Notes: a model not told the origin generated them from the sequence alone. A DNA stretch of 64,000 nt from Psychrobacter okhotskensis (GCF_013248965.1 NZ_JABRVQ010000002.1:62001-126000), one strand, 5' to 3'. Shown: positions 41,065-52,719, counted from the first letter of the stretch. A program made the numbers and translations.

Positions 41065-42195
41065 TTATAACGAGTCAAACTTATCTTTATAAGCCGGTAA
41101 TACCGTGTCTTTTAGCCATTGATTAAATGGCAGTAGCGCTTGCTTCATCGATTCATTACCATGCTCAGCAAGCCAATTTAGCTCAAGTACTAGATCGCGC
41201 ATGACTTTGGGAATATCAGCCAAATAACGGTCTTTACCATCGCGCTTAGACAAACGGATAAAAATCCCTAATACTTTGAGATGCCGCTGCACGCCCATCA
41301 CATTCATATCATTCTCAAGCTGCTCAACACTATCGGCGGTGGTGAGCGCTACTTGCTGCTGCAATTGCCAAAAGTCACGAATCCAGTCAGATATTTGATG
41401 CTCTGACCACTCAACATAAGCATCACGCAACAATGACACCAAATCATAAGTGTAAGAGCCGATCACCGCATCTTGAAAATCTATCACGCCCAAACGCGTG
41501 GGGTCGGCTTGGTCTTGCATAAGATTGCGGCTGTGATAATCACGATGCACAATCACTGCAGGCTGCTGTAAAATCTCTTGTATCAATACCGTTTTTACGT
41601 TATTCCATAAGTCCTGATTCAGCTCTACATCAATATAGGGGATAAACCAATCGCTAAATAAATCCATCTCGCGGTTCAGTAATGCTGTGTCATAATCGGG
41701 CAATTGGTGCTGCACTCTGGCAGTCTCTACTGGCACAGTCTGTAGGGAAACCAAGGTCTGCATGGCCAATTGATAATAATCGTTGATCTGTTCAGGCGTC
41801 GCCTCGACGAGTAAATGGGCAAACTCAATCGTACCAAAGTCTTGTAACACCAAAAAGCCTTTTGCCACGTCTTGCGCAACCAGCGTTGGCACATTGATGG
41901 CGGGTGTCATTAGCTTCGCAACATTAATAAACTGCTGCAAGGCGTCTTGCTCGTCAGCAGAATCCATGACAATATAACGCGCGGTGTCAGCACCGTTATC
42001 AGTCAATTGGATACGGTGATATTGGCGGGCACTTGCGTCACCAGGCAAACTGTCGAGCACAAACTCTCGGTCGATGAACACTTGTTGCAACCAATTCTCT
42101 AGCTGCTGTTGGCGGTTATTCCTATCATTCAGAGTAGCATTCAGAGTGGCATTCAGAGGGGTATTTAAAGGCATGGTATCAGTCATAGAGGGCAT
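41065..42195 (-). CDS. amgK: N-acetylmuramate/N-acetylglucosamine kinase
   Basis: Phosphorylates MurNAc at the anomeric position for the MurU recycling route. It belongs to the aminoglycoside-phosphotransferase fold: the catalytic loop is VIVHRDYHSRNLM and the metal site is GVIDFQDAVIGSYTYDLVSLL. The 376 residues include about 30 extra at the N-terminus with a short PLNATLN-type repeat. It precedes murU by 56 bases and diverges from lptD, the same order as in Pseudomonas. The start codon has no clear ribosome binding site, so it could begin at Met4 or Met8. Confidence 0.93.
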   Translation of the reverse strand: MPSMTDTMPLNTPLNATLNATLNDRNNRQQQLENWLQQVFIDREFVLDSLPGDASARQYHRIQLTDNGADTARYIVMDSADEQDALQQFINVAKLMTPAINVPTLVAQDVAKGFLVLQDFGTIEFAHLLVEATPEQINDYYQLAMQTLVSLQTVPVETARVQHQLPDYDTALLNREMDLFSDWFIPYIDVELNQDLWNNVKTVLIQEILQQPAVIVHRDYHSRNLMQDQADPTRLGVIDFQDAVIGSYTYDLVSLLRDAYVEWSEHQISDWIRDFWQLQQQVALTTADSVEQLENDMNVMGVQRHLKVLGIFIRLSKRDGKDRYLADIPKVMRDLVLELNWLAEHGNESMKQALLPFNQWLKDTVLPAYKDKFDSL

Positions 42196-42554
42196 CGCAG
42201 GTTAAATATAAGTCATAAATCATTAAAGTAGTGATAAGTCAGGCAAAACCTTGCTAAAATAGTGGCAGCTTGATTGACAGTATCTGTTGTAATATAGGTA
42301 TTGACACATAGTTTTATCAACGCGCTAAGCAATAATCTAAAAAACGGCTTGGCGATGTTATAAATTTTGGTAAATAGTGTAGCTGATTTGGTTTTTTTTG
42401 ACTATGATTAGTCGTCATTATATGTAAAACACCCAAATTTTTGAGATTATATGATTAGTTCCTGATTTTTTAATCATTAATGAGCCGCTAAATATAGCTA
42501 AAATACGGCTACTAAACTAAATATCGTCATTCAATAGGCTCTGCAATCATAGGT
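42196..42554. other. Divergent promoter region of amgK and lptD
   Basis: An AT-rich region with no supported gene; it should hold the promoters for both directions. No repeat or hairpin of note is seen. Confidence 0.4.
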
Positions 42555-45500
42555 GTGCCCTTGTTATATTCTCCGCTTTACCAAAGCATCCGTTTGGTTT
42601 TATTTGGTGCCTTAGGCTTATCAAGTTTGACCGTCAGCGCAGCACTTACCAATGCTGACGCACAGACGACCGCATCTTTGCCCGCTGATACTACCAGCAG
42701 TTATGTCTCTGACCTAACCGGCGATATCAATACCGACGCCAATACCAATGTCAACGCCAATGTCAACGCCATCAATCAAGACATTAGTTACCAGCGTGCC
42801 GCTGCGCAGAATAGTGCTTATGAAGCAGGCGAAGAGACTGTAAATGCTGCCTCTGAGAGCAGTAATCTTGACTTAGATACTGGCAGCACCCTCGATAATG
42901 GCAATTTAGGCATCACTGAAATCGCTAACAATAGTGATGACGATGCACAAGCTCAGGCACAAACGCAGAAAAAACCCTTAGCGGCTGTCAGCGACAATGA
43001 TGCAATCGATACCAGTGACGAGAGTATTCAAGACAGTTTACGGCGTTTGGCAGAATTTTATGAGCTCACCCCTGATACTGACTTATCAACGCAAAACGCT
43101 AGTGACAAACCCGTAGAGTCTGAAGATGACACTATCCAGAACACCCTAACACCTGCCACGCAAACCATCCCAAAAGTAGGCAAAAACTTGCGCCTACTGC
43201 CGAATGCTGTCGATAGTGCCCAACGCTGTGAAGGTCAATGGGTCTACCCACAGCAAAACGCTAATTATCAGCGCGCCGTCAATGAAGCGGCAATGGATAG
43301 TGGCCAGACGGCAACCAATCTAAATGGTGTGGCTAATAATCAGGCGCCTTTATTTGCAGAGTCTGATTATGGATATTATGACAATGTCGACTATGCCGAG
43401 CTCTCTGGTAATGTGATTGTCGATCAAGGGACTCAGCATATTGAAGCCGATAAAATCGTGCTGGACTTAAGCAGTGGTGTTACCGCAGCGCAAGGCAAAG
43501 TAATGTTCACCGATCAAGCGACTGGTGCGCAAGTAACGCGTGCCAATACCCGAACTGCTACCGGCAGTCTCTCTAAGCAGGCAAGCAAAGGCGGCCTTAT
43601 TGGTGTCGCAGACAGTCTGGCCTACAATACCGAAACAGGGCAGTCAACAGCCAATGACGTGGCATTTGCGAGCGTAGAACTACAAGCGCATGGCTATGCT
43701 AAACGCCTTAATCGACCTAATGACAGTCAATACGAGCTTGACCAAGTCATGTTCAGCACCTGCCCACCGACTGACCGCAAATGGCAGTTTGATGCCAAAA
43801 GCATTGATTTAAACACCGACACGGGTCGCGGTGAAGCCTACAATACGACTTTCCGTATCGCCGATGTTCCGGTGTTCTATCTGCCCTATTTTAACTTCCC
43901 TATAGATAGTCGTCGCAGTACTGGGTTTTTATTGCCGAATGCGAGCATTAGTAGTGAAAGCGGGCTTGAGGTCGATATCCCCTACTATCTCAATTTAGCA
44001 CCCAATTATGATGCGACGATCAATACTCATATCTACAGCGATCGTAACCCAATGCTCGCAGGTGAGTTTCGCTATTTGACTGAAAATTATGGCGAAGGAA
44101 TTTTTAACGGCTCATATTTGCCGAACGACAAAGAGTATAACGACGAAGATCGCAGCAGCTTTTTTTATGATCATTACTGGTCATCTAGCAGTATTCCGCG
44201 CTTAAGTGGCGATGCTAAGTACAGCTATGTGTCGGATGAAGATTATATTAACGACTTTGACACCCTAGGTTTATCAGACAATACTATAAACTTACCGCGC
44301 CGTGCTCGACTGAATTATTATAATGACTATGTCAATGGTGAGTTAAAGGTTGAGACCTTTCAAACGCTCAACGCTTTTACTGATAATGGTCAGCCATTAG
44401 AAGACAAAGACAAGCCTTATTCACGTTTGCCGCAGCTCAAACTTGACTACCGATTACCGTGGGCAGAGCGTTTTGATATCACGGGTGTGCATGATTCTGC
44501 TTATTTCAAAAAGTCTATCGATGACGGTTCTGAAAATGAAAAAAGCGGTGCGCGTATTTATAATAAAATCAGTGCCGTCTATCCCATGGAAAAATCATGG
44601 GGTTATATTAAGCCCAAGCTGAGCTTACAACATCTATATACCTCTTATGACGAGGACAGCTTGGCAGACAACCAACTTAGTGAAGAAGATGGTAGCCAAT
44701 CGGTATTTGTACCGCAAGCCAGTATTGATGCAGGGTTGCACTTCTATCAAGCAGGCTCACCTTTCGGCGCTTTTGACGATACCATGGGTGGCTATCGCTT
44801 ACTAAGTCCGCGCTTAAAATATACCTATTCACCGTTTGAAAACCAAAATGACATCCCTAACTTTAACACTCGTATTGCCTCTATCAACTATGAGCAGTTG
44901 TTTTCGGACAGTTGGTTCTTAGGGCACGATCGCTTGCAAGATTTGCATTCTATTACTCCTGGGATTAATTATCGTTACATCGACGCAACGGGTGTGACAC
45001 GTTTTGATGGTAGCATTGCTGAGCAGTTTTATATCGATGACGGTCGCGTGACCCTTGAAAATCAGCAACCTGTGTTTAGCTCGTCCTCCTCTGGAATGGT
45101 CTGGGATACCAGTACACAACCTTATAATAATTTTTGGGTAGATGTCAGCGGCGCACTTACCGATGATTATGACTTGAACTATATTACGACTGAGCTGCGT
45201 TATCAGCCATCAGATAACAGCTTGTTTAATGTTGGTTTTGTTAAACGCCAGCGCGATGAAAACACCAATCAGTTGCCGCTGTCGGCCTTTACTGCCTCAG
45301 CCGTTTTCCCAATTAATAACACTTGGCGAGTATTGGCTCAAGGTCAATATGATTATAATCGTAATAAAATGCTAGACTCGTTGGTCGGTATTGATTATGA
45401 AGATTGCTGTTTCGGTTTTGCAGTTTATGGTCGTCGTTACTATAATGACTTGAACGTTAGAGACAAACCAACACAAGCGATTATGGCAGAGATTAGATTG

Positions 45501-45593
45501 AATGGTCTTGGTAGTAGTAGCAGCCGTTTGACACGATTGCTCGCTGATAAGATCTTAGGCTTTGAACCTGTGCAAACTGCATGGAAAGACTAA
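42555..45593 (+). CDS. lptD: LPS-assembly protein LptD
   Basis: Outer-membrane translocon that inserts lipopolysaccharide into the outer leaflet. The signal peptide ends near residue 30. From about 250 to 400 there is the LptA-like jellyroll (LSGNVIVDQGTQHIEADKI) and then the barrel (PVFYLPYFNFPIDSRRSTGFLLP). The four disulfide cysteines are visible: Cys225, Cys403 and the adjacent Cys951 and Cys952. At 1012 residues it is about 230 longer than E. coli LptD; residues about 30-215 are an Asn/Asp/Ser/Thr-rich low-complexity region before Cys225. The start is GTG, with no in-frame ATG upstream in range. surA follows. Confidence 0.96.
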   Translation: MPLLYSPLYQSIRLVLFGALGLSSLTVSAALTNADAQTTASLPADTTSSYVSDLTGDINTDANTNVNANVNAINQDISYQRAAAQNSAYEAGEETVNAASESSNLDLDTGSTLDNGNLGITEIANNSDDDAQAQAQTQKKPLAAVSDNDAIDTSDESIQDSLRRLAEFYELTPDTDLSTQNASDKPVESEDDTIQNTLTPATQTIPKVGKNLRLLPNAVDSAQRCEGQWVYPQQNANYQRAVNEAAMDSGQTATNLNGVANNQAPLFAESDYGYYDNVDYAELSGNVIVDQGTQHIEADKIVLDLSSGVTAAQGKVMFTDQATGAQVTRANTRTATGSLSKQASKGGLIGVADSLAYNTETGQSTANDVAFASVELQAHGYAKRLNRPNDSQYELDQVMFSTCPPTDRKWQFDAKSIDLNTDTGRGEAYNTTFRIADVPVFYLPYFNFPIDSRRSTGFLLPNASISSESGLEVDIPYYLNLAPNYDATINTHIYSDRNPMLAGEFRYLTENYGEGIFNGSYLPNDKEYNDEDRSSFFYDHYWSSSSIPRLSGDAKYSYVSDEDYINDFDTLGLSDNTINLPRRARLNYYNDYVNGELKVETFQTLNAFTDNGQPLEDKDKPYSRLPQLKLDYRLPWAERFDITGVHDSAYFKKSIDDGSENEKSGARIYNKISAVYPMEKSWGYIKPKLSLQHLYTSYDEDSLADNQLSEEDGSQSVFVPQASIDAGLHFYQAGSPFGAFDDTMGGYRLLSPRLKYTYSPFENQNDIPNFNTRIASINYEQLFSDSWFLGHDRLQDLHSITPGINYRYIDATGVTRFDGSIAEQFYIDDGRVTLENQQPVFSSSSSGMVWDTSTQPYNNFWVDVSGALTDDYDLNYITTELRYQPSDNSLFNVGFVKRQRDENTNQLPLSAFTASAVFPINNTWRVLAQGQYDYNRNKMLDSLVGIDYEDCCFGFAVYGRRYYNDLNVRDKPTQAIMAEIRLNGLGSSSSRLTRLLADKILGFEPVQTAWKD

Positions 45594-45762
45594 AAAACGC
45601 AAACAATGCTATATTGAGGCATTATTTGCGTCACTACTTACCTATTACATAACCTTGTTCGTAACCCTATTATGGACGACTTTATACAATATTTGCTTAT
45701 TAAAAGTATTGGATAGCGTTGACCGACTACCATCCGATGCGATGACATTGATGAGGAGCATC

Positions 45763-47172
45763 ATGAGATTTTTTTCTTTACGTCAGACCAGCCGAGCCGT
45801 ACTGCTTTCTATGAGTATGAGTGCAGGCCTTGTACTTAGTTTCAGTGCCCAAGCTGCTACCGTTAATGCTGCAAAAGCACCAACGCCTAAAGCAAACGCT
45901 GCTGCTGAGCAAAGTAACGTCAATCGCTTGACCCCAGCCAACAGTACCGATGGTATCATTGCTTTAGTCAATGAAAACGCTATCTTAAAAAGCGACTTGA
46001 TGGACGCAATCACCCAGACCCAAGCACGCGCCCAAGCGGCTGGTGAGCCGATTGCCAATTCAGCACAGCTACAGTCTGAAGTATTAAATGCTCTCATCTT
46101 GCGTGAACTACAACTGTCATTGGTTAAACGCGTCGGTCTAAATCCTGATGAAGCTGAGATTAATCAGCGTCTTGGTCAAATCGCTCAAGCTGAAGGGCTT
46201 GGTAGTATCGCCGCTTTGCAGCAACGCCTAGATGCCGCGCAGCCCGGAAGCTATGCGACCCTGCGTGCTAAGCTGATTGAAGATGCTGCGATTCAGTCTC
46301 TACAACAACGTCAAATCAGCAATCGTGTACGTATTAGCGAGCAGGATATCGATGCATTTTTGGCCTCTCCAGAAGCCAAGCGCCTAAACCAAAGCGAATA
46401 CCAGACCGTCCATGTACGCGTGCCTTATATGGATGACTACAGCCGACTGTCAGAAGCTCAGCGTGAAGAAGCACTCAAAGTAGCACAAGCACTACGTGCG
46501 CGCTTGCTAGAGCCCAATGTCGACGTGGCTGCAGCCGTTACTGCCAGCCAAGGTAGCTACCCTATTCCAATACAAGGTGGCGATATGGGCTTTCATAAAG
46601 CCGCCGCTCTCCCGACCGAGCTATCGAGCGAGATTACCAAGCTTGATGTCGGCGCAGTAAGTGCCCCATTAGTGACGCCAGAAGGCATTGATATCATTAA
46701 GCTCGCTGATAAAAAAGACAGTGATAAAATGCTTGTGCCGCAGTGGCATACGCGTCATATCTTAATCAAAGTAGATGAGCTACAAACGGATGCGCTTGCT
46801 GAGCAAAAGATTAATGATCTCTATGAGCAACTGCGCAGCGGTGCTGACTTTGCTGGTCTGGCATCGACCTATTCAGACGACCCAGGTTCTGCAGGACGTG
46901 GTGGCGATCTAAATTGGGTAAGTGCAGACGATATGGTTGGACCGTTTGAAGCAGTGATGAAAAACACAGCGGTCGGTGATTATTCTGCGCCTTTTAAAAC
47001 CCAGTTTGGCTGGCATATCCTAAAAGTAGAAGGTCAGCGCCAAGAAGATGTTAGTGAACAATATCGCCGTAGCATGGCACGTCAAGCGTTATATCAACGT
47101 CTAGCACCGCAAGCCAAAGAAGACTGGCTACAAGAGCTACGCGCCGGTGCTTACATCCAAGTACTTGGTTAA
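45763..47172 (+). CDS. surA: Periplasmic chaperone and peptidyl-prolyl isomerase SurA
   Basis: Escorts outer-membrane proteins to the BAM complex. A signal peptide ends SFSAQA at about residue 34; the chaperone domain starts at GIIALVNENAILKSDLMDAI, and two parvulin domains follow (about residues 195-300 and 315-420, the second with RHILIKVDEL and YSDDPGSAGRGGDL). The length is 469. The ATG at 45763 is chosen because AGGAG precedes it and it opens the signal peptide; the frame is open further upstream but without signals. It follows lptD, as in E. coli and Pseudomonas. Confidence 0.95.
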   Translation: MRFFSLRQTSRAVLLSMSMSAGLVLSFSAQAATVNAAKAPTPKANAAAEQSNVNRLTPANSTDGIIALVNENAILKSDLMDAITQTQARAQAAGEPIANSAQLQSEVLNALILRELQLSLVKRVGLNPDEAEINQRLGQIAQAEGLGSIAALQQRLDAAQPGSYATLRAKLIEDAAIQSLQQRQISNRVRISEQDIDAFLASPEAKRLNQSEYQTVHVRVPYMDDYSRLSEAQREEALKVAQALRARLLEPNVDVAAAVTASQGSYPIPIQGGDMGFHKAAALPTELSSEITKLDVGAVSAPLVTPEGIDIIKLADKKDSDKMLVPQWHTRHILIKVDELQTDALAEQKINDLYEQLRSGADFAGLASTYSDDPGSAGRGGDLNWVSADDMVGPFEAVMKNTAVGDYSAPFKTQFGWHILKVEGQRQEDVSEQYRRSMARQALYQRLAPQAKEDWLQELRAGAYIQVLG

Positions 47173-47221
47173 TATCTTAGCAATACGCTAATAAGTGGCA
47201 CCTTAGTAAAAATAGTTGAAT

Positions 47222-47257
47222 AAAAAGGGGTATATGCCAATGCATGTACCCCTTTTT
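47222..47257 (+). terminator. Rho-independent terminator after surA
   Basis: AAAAAGGGGTA pairs with TACCCCTTTTT around an AT-rich loop, about 50 bases past the surA stop. Confidence 0.88.
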
Positions 47258-47338
47258 GTATTAATAACTCATAGGTGTTTTTTCTTCTTACCTAGGAAAG
47301 CCTGTTTTTGTTCTTAGTAAATTACTTAGAAAGTTGGA

Positions 47339-47390
47339 TATAGTGAGTGAAAAGTAATATTGATACATTATGCACTGCTGATATCATTTG
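47339..47390 (-). repeat. Family 1 element, truncated inverted copy E
   Basis: About 52 bases match, in inverted orientation, the right end of the family 1 elements: TATAGTGAGTGAAAAGTAAT to the CTGATATC box. The rest is missing. Confidence 0.65.
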
Positions 47391-47443
47391 ATATGCTAGA
47401 AACTGCTACTTTATTTATCAGCTCATAATAATACACAAAGAAA

Positions 47444-47475
47444 AGCCCCGAACCTAGGGCGATTGGTTCGGGGCT
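47444..47475 (-). terminator. Strong G/C hairpin with T tract on the minus strand
   Basis: AGCCCCGAACC pairs perfectly with GGTTCGGGGCT (11 bp). On the minus strand it is followed by TTTTCTTTG, so it looks like a terminator for a minus-strand transcript: either the hydrolase gene (stop 290 bases away) or a small RNA in between. A second hairpin, ACGTAAGC/GCTTACGT, lies at 47672-47691. Confidence 0.65.
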
Positions 47476-47761
47476 ATGGCGCTTCATGTTATTATTATTA
47501 TTTCTTCCATTCTGACTTATCCTAAGTCGTAAACAGTAACTTATAAGACAGCGGGCTGACCTGTGCTTGGATTGTCACTGCCTCAACACTGCATCCTTGC
47601 CTATCCTTGTGTTGATGATTGTATTGTAGGGCAATTGGTTAGAGACCACTAGAGGCTAAAGACCTTATTTGACGTAAGCATTTGCTTACGTTTTAAGGAA
47701 GCCTATTGGCGTAGCCCTTACGACTATAAAGGTTTAGCGAAAATACTAGGACATTCTCTAA

Positions 47762-48883
47762 CTACGACTGCTCTGCTGCATGCTCTTTTGAGACTTTACA
47801 ACCTTCTTTTTTGCCAGCTTCGATTTTATTTTCTGTTTCTTTAACATCTTCTGCATTAGCAGTAGGAGCATTTTGCTCTTGATTGCTGGCTTCTTCTGGC
47901 TCATATTGCAAGGTCGTCATGACCGGAAAATGATCGGAGCCAATAGAGGGCAAACGTCTGATATCAACCACGGTAAAGCAAGCACTATGGAAGATATGAT
48001 CCAGGGCCCAACGTAAAAACGGATAATTGACATGGAAGGTATTGATAAAGTGACGACCAATACGAGGATCTAGTAGACCTGAGATACGTTGGAAGCGGCG
48101 CGTTGTCTTTGACCAAGCCACATCATTAAGATCGCCAGCAAGTATCGCCGTTTGCTCATTTTCTTTGATATGTTTGCCAACCATAAGCAGCTCTGCATCA
48201 CGAGTCGTTGATTTATCCGCTTCCGTCGGGCTTGGCGGCATAGGATGCAAACAATATAACCAAATCACTCGTCCGCTTTGTAAGCGCAGCTGCGTGTGGA
48301 TAGAGGGAATATCATCAATCATTAAATATTTGACTTTAGGATCTATCAGCTCAAGCTTAGAATACAGATGCATGCCGTACATGTTATCCAGCGGTACTTT
48401 TACGGTATACGGATAGTCTGGCTCAATTTGCTGCAGGGCTTTTTCCCACTTATTATCACTTTCTAGGGTAATTAAAATATCCGGCTGTCTTTGCTTGACT
48501 AAATCGACCAGTTTTTGCGTTTCGTCATTAGGGGTTAAGACATTTGACACCATAATTTTGAGTTGGTGATCTTGATCTTCTGGCTTATCTTTAGCCTGTT
48601 GAACTTCTTTTTTCCATAATTTAGTATAAGGCAGTACCATTCTTAACTGAAAAGCTAACATCAGGCTTAATATAACAAACAATAGCCACTGCCCTAACTG
48701 CCATTCTGGCCAAAATACCAGCATGCCAACCCAAGCAACGACGCCCAGCACCATTATTTGAATACGGGGAAACTCAACGCCGCGCACCCACCAGTTATCA
48801 AGGGGCAACCAACCCCAAATCGTCACAAACGCGATGAAACCAGCTAAACACTGCGCGCCATAATATAAGAGGGAAAGATCCAT
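47762..48883 (-). CDS. Membrane-anchored endonuclease/exonuclease/phosphatase family protein
   Basis: The 373-residue protein begins with about three membrane helices (residues 1-85) followed by an EEP-fold domain. Its motifs include an N-terminal Asn (IMVSNVL), LITLESD with the metal-binding Glu, ILAGDLNDVAWS and the catalytic GSDHFPVMTTL. This matches the YafD-like membrane EEP proteins, whose substrate is unknown; it could act on nucleic acid, phospholipid or inositol phosphate. The last 45 residues are Glu/Lys-rich and likely disordered. No operon partner is seen. Confidence 0.85.
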   Translation of the reverse strand: MDLSLLYYGAQCLAGFIAFVTIWGWLPLDNWWVRGVEFPRIQIMVLGVVAWVGMLVFWPEWQLGQWLLFVILSLMLAFQLRMVLPYTKLWKKEVQQAKDKPEDQDHQLKIMVSNVLTPNDETQKLVDLVKQRQPDILITLESDNKWEKALQQIEPDYPYTVKVPLDNMYGMHLYSKLELIDPKVKYLMIDDIPSIHTQLRLQSGRVIWLYCLHPMPPSPTEADKSTTRDAELLMVGKHIKENEQTAILAGDLNDVAWSKTTRRFQRISGLLDPRIGRHFINTFHVNYPFLRWALDHIFHSACFTVVDIRRLPSIGSDHFPVMTTLQYEPEEASNQEQNAPTANAEDVKETENKIEAGKKEGCKVSKEHAAEQS

Positions 48884-49320
48884 GAAAGATCCATAATGTG
48901 TAGTAACCGTTTATTAAGTGGATGATCAAACCAATGATTCTTATACTCATCGTTCGTTAATGACTAACGCTTGTATGATTATCTAAGTCAATCGTAGGTG
49001 CTTACTTTAGCATTTCATAACACTATCGCCTACTATTGAGCCTTAATTATGCGCAGCTGAGCATAAAACGTTACAATTTCAACTGATATAAAACAGTGAG
49101 CTTGTTATATTTTTCATCACTCTTACTGCTCCTGTATGCAACATGAGTACAACCGATATAATAGCGGTTTTATAATAATAACGTAAAGTTATAGTGAGCA
49201 TAGTTATTAGTGTATGAAAAACAGCCAAAATCTGCGAAAACGCCTTGCTTTTTAAGGCTATTCACGGCATTGTTATCGGCTGGCGATGCAACAAATAACG
49301 GTAAAAAAGGATTAAGATTC
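48884..49320. other. Divergent promoter region of the EEP gene and asd
   Basis: No supported gene. An upstream in-frame extension of asd is open here (from 49210) but has no ribosome binding site. No repeats or hairpins stand out. Confidence 0.4.
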
Positions 49321-50454
49321 ATGAGTGATTTAACAGTAGGTTTGGTAGGCTGGCGCGGTATGGTTGGCTCAGTATTGATACAACGTATGCAGGAAGAAAA
49401 AGATTTTGACGGTATCACGCCGGTATTTTTTTCAACCAGTAACGCGGGTGGTGATGCGCCAAGTTTCGATGGTATTCAGACCAGCCAACTAAAAGACGCT
49501 CATGATATTGATGCACTCGCTGCTTGTGATGTGATTATCACCTGCCAAGGTGGCGACTACACTTCAAAAGTCCATCAACCATTGCGTGCCAGCAGTTGGA
49601 GCGGCTATTGGATTGATGCGGCAAGCACTCTGCGTATGGAAGATGACAGCATCATCGTTCTTGATCCGGTCAATCGCAGCGTTATTGATAGCGCCCTAGC
49701 CAACGGTCAAAAAGACTTTATCGGCGGCAACTGTACAGTATCACTTATGCTGATGGCCATCGGCGAGTTGTTTAATAGAGGCTGGGTAGAATGGGTCAGC
49801 GCGATGACTTATCAAGCAGCGAGTGGCTCTGGCGCCAACAACATGCGCGAGCTCATCAACGGCATGGGTGTACTACACGATGCGGTCAAAGATGAGTTGG
49901 CTGATCCTGCTAGCGCTATCCTTGAGATTGATAAAAAAATCGCCCAGACTCAACGCTCAGATGACTTTCCTAAGCAATACTTTGGTGTGCCATTGGCTGG
50001 TAGTCTAATCCCCTATATCGACGCACAGCTAGAAAACAAACAGTCAAAAGAAGAGTGGAAAGGCGGCGTCGAAACCAATAAAATCCTTGGTAACTCTGAA
50101 GCAGATAAAATTGCTATCGACGGTATGTGTGTCCGTGTGGGCGCCATGCGCTGTCATGCGCAAGGCTTAACCATTAAGCTTAAGAAAGATATCCCATTAG
50201 AGGAAATCGAGGCGGCACTAAAAAACAGTGGCAATGAGTGGTTAGACTTGGTTGAAGACGATAAAGAAGCCGCTATGAACCGCTTAACGCCAGTGGCAGT
50301 GACAGGTACTTTGACAGTAGCTTTGGGTCGCTTGCGTAAGCTGAATATGGGGCCAGAATACCTAGGTGCATTTACCGTCGGTGACCAACTGTTATGGGGT
50401 GCGGCCGAACCATTACGCCGTATGCTAAATATCATTCGTGAGCAAAAAAGCTAA
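49321..50454 (+). CDS. asd: Aspartate-semialdehyde dehydrogenase
   Basis: Makes aspartate semialdehyde for lysine, methionine, threonine and diaminopimelate. It has the nucleotide-binding start [14 protein letters not shown], catalytic Cys138 in [12 protein letters not shown] and the [17 protein letters not shown] segment, typical of the Gram-negative Asd branch. The ATG at 49321 follows AAGGA; length is 377. It stands alone with its own terminator. Confidence 0.96.
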   Translation: MSDLTVGLVGWRGMVGSVLIQRMQEEKDFDGITPVFFSTSNAGGDAPSFDGIQTSQLKDAHDIDALAACDVIITCQGGDYTSKVHQPLRASSWSGYWIDAASTLRMEDDSIIVLDPVNRSVIDSALANGQKDFIGGNCTVSLMLMAIGELFNRGWVEWVSAMTYQAASGSGANNMRELINGMGVLHDAVKDELADPASAILEIDKKIAQTQRSDDFPKQYFGVPLAGSLIPYIDAQLENKQSKEEWKGGVETNKILGNSEADKIAIDGMCVRVGAMRCHAQGLTIKLKKDIPLEEIEAALKNSGNEWLDLVEDDKEAAMNRLTPVAVTGTLTVALGRLRKLNMGPEYLGAFTVGDQLLWGAAEPLRRMLNIIREQKS

Positions 50455-50479
50455 AATTTATTTCCTGAAATTTAAGCTC

Positions 50480-50509
50480 AAAAAAAGACAGCGCTTGCTG
50501 TCTTTTTTT
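50480..50509 (+). terminator. Rho-independent terminator after asd
   Basis: An AAAAAAAGACAGC arm pairs with GCTGTCTTTTTTT around a 4-base loop. It is symmetric and may also serve the convergent SOUL gene. Confidence 0.92.
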
Positions 50510-50533
50510 GGCGTCATTTTTGATGATAAAGGA

Positions 50534-51214
50534 TCATTTTGTCTGATAAGCAATCATCACTTCATTGCGACGCATAAAAGGTAACGTCCATGGCGGATTA
50601 TAGCGGGCAAGTTCCGGCACGCCAGTAACTTTTAAATTTTGGGATTGCATCCACGTCTGCAGCTCATCGGTTTTTTCTGCTACTTTTTTGCTGCCTGCCA
50701 ATCCGGAGAATTTAATAACGCCATAAGTCTGTGCCGGTACTTTTTTAATCTCAATATTTGGATTATTGGGTTTGGGCAACGTTTGCAGCGTATATTGGCT
50801 TGGCATCGTAAATTGTACGCGCCATTTGCCATCGGCTTGTTGCATACTCACTGGTGCCGTCATAGCAATTTTCTGCGAATCACCATCACTCTTTTTGTTA
50901 TTAGGCTGCATCGTAACAGGCGCTGTCATGCTAATCTTACGACTGCCACCAGTTGGGGCAGTATTATTGCCAAAAATATAATCTGCTAAAATCTTAAATC
51001 CTGCACGACTGGCAGCATCTTGATCACCCATTACCCAAGTCTGTGCCACCAACTGGGCATCATAATGACGCAATTCAAAACTCTTCGTTTTTGTCAAAAC
51101 GGTATAGGTAGGCTCTTCGGTCGCCATAGCTGCTCCTGATATTAGTAATAGGCTACTGAACAATGAGCTACTAAATAGCGAGCGATTAGGTAAAAAATAA
51201 GTTGCTTCGATCAT
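50534..51214 (-). CDS. SOUL family haem-binding protein
   Basis: The 226-residue product has a hydrophobic N-terminus that looks like a signal peptide (cleavage near residue 31) and a SOUL domain: FELRHYDAQLVAQTWV, two ISMTAPVTMQ/IAMTAPVSMQ repeats and the C-terminal ELARYNPPWTLPFMRRNEVM. SOUL proteins bind haem or porphyrin; the bacterial role is unclear. It is convergent with asd and divergent from tgt. Confidence 0.88.
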   Translation of the reverse strand: MIEATYFLPNRSLFSSSLFSSLLLISGAAMATEEPTYTVLTKTKSFELRHYDAQLVAQTWVMGDQDAASRAGFKILADYIFGNNTAPTGGSRKISMTAPVTMQPNNKKSDGDSQKIAMTAPVSMQQADGKWRVQFTMPSQYTLQTLPKPNNPNIEIKKVPAQTYGVIKFSGLAGSKKVAEKTDELQTWMQSQNLKVTGVPELARYNPPWTLPFMRRNEVMIAYQTK

Positions 51215-51336
51215 GTTCTTTATCCGCCATTCATCAGCAATGTTTAGTGGTTTTAATATTTATTCTTTACTTTAACAAGCACTGAACGACACTGTCTGTG
51301 TCTTTTGGTTGTTGTCGTAACACACGTACCAATGGA

Positions 51337-51477
51337 TATAGAGTCAAAATATCCTAAAAAAATCTACGCTATTGCTGATATTAATTTTTTGTCGCCTCTG
51401 TCTGCGCAGGCACAGCAAGCAAAAAAAATAGATATTAGCAGTGCGTGATGTCTCGATATTACTTTTCACTGACTATA
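51337..51477 (+). repeat. Family 1 miniature inverted-repeat element, copy C
   Basis: A 141-bp copy, left end ATAGAGTCAAAATATCC and right end ACTTTTCACTGACTATA, with the conserved CTGCGCAG centre. It fills much of the SOUL-tgt gap and ends 90 bases before tgt. The sequence TATAAT at about 51525 could be the tgt -10 box, so the promoter is probably outside the element. Confidence 0.82.
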
Positions 51478-51534
51478 TATTAATGACCCGCAAACATCGA
51501 TGTCCAAAAAAATCGCTAACAATGCTATAATTAG

Positions 51535-52719
<1,185 letters not shown>

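Noticed and set aside
45562-45762. N-terminal extension of surA
   Set aside because: The frame is open back into the lptD end, but the AGGAG-preceded ATG at 45763 opens a normal signal peptide.
49210-49320. 37-codon upstream extension of asd
   Set aside because: The ATG at 49321 has AAGGA before it and begins the conserved core.
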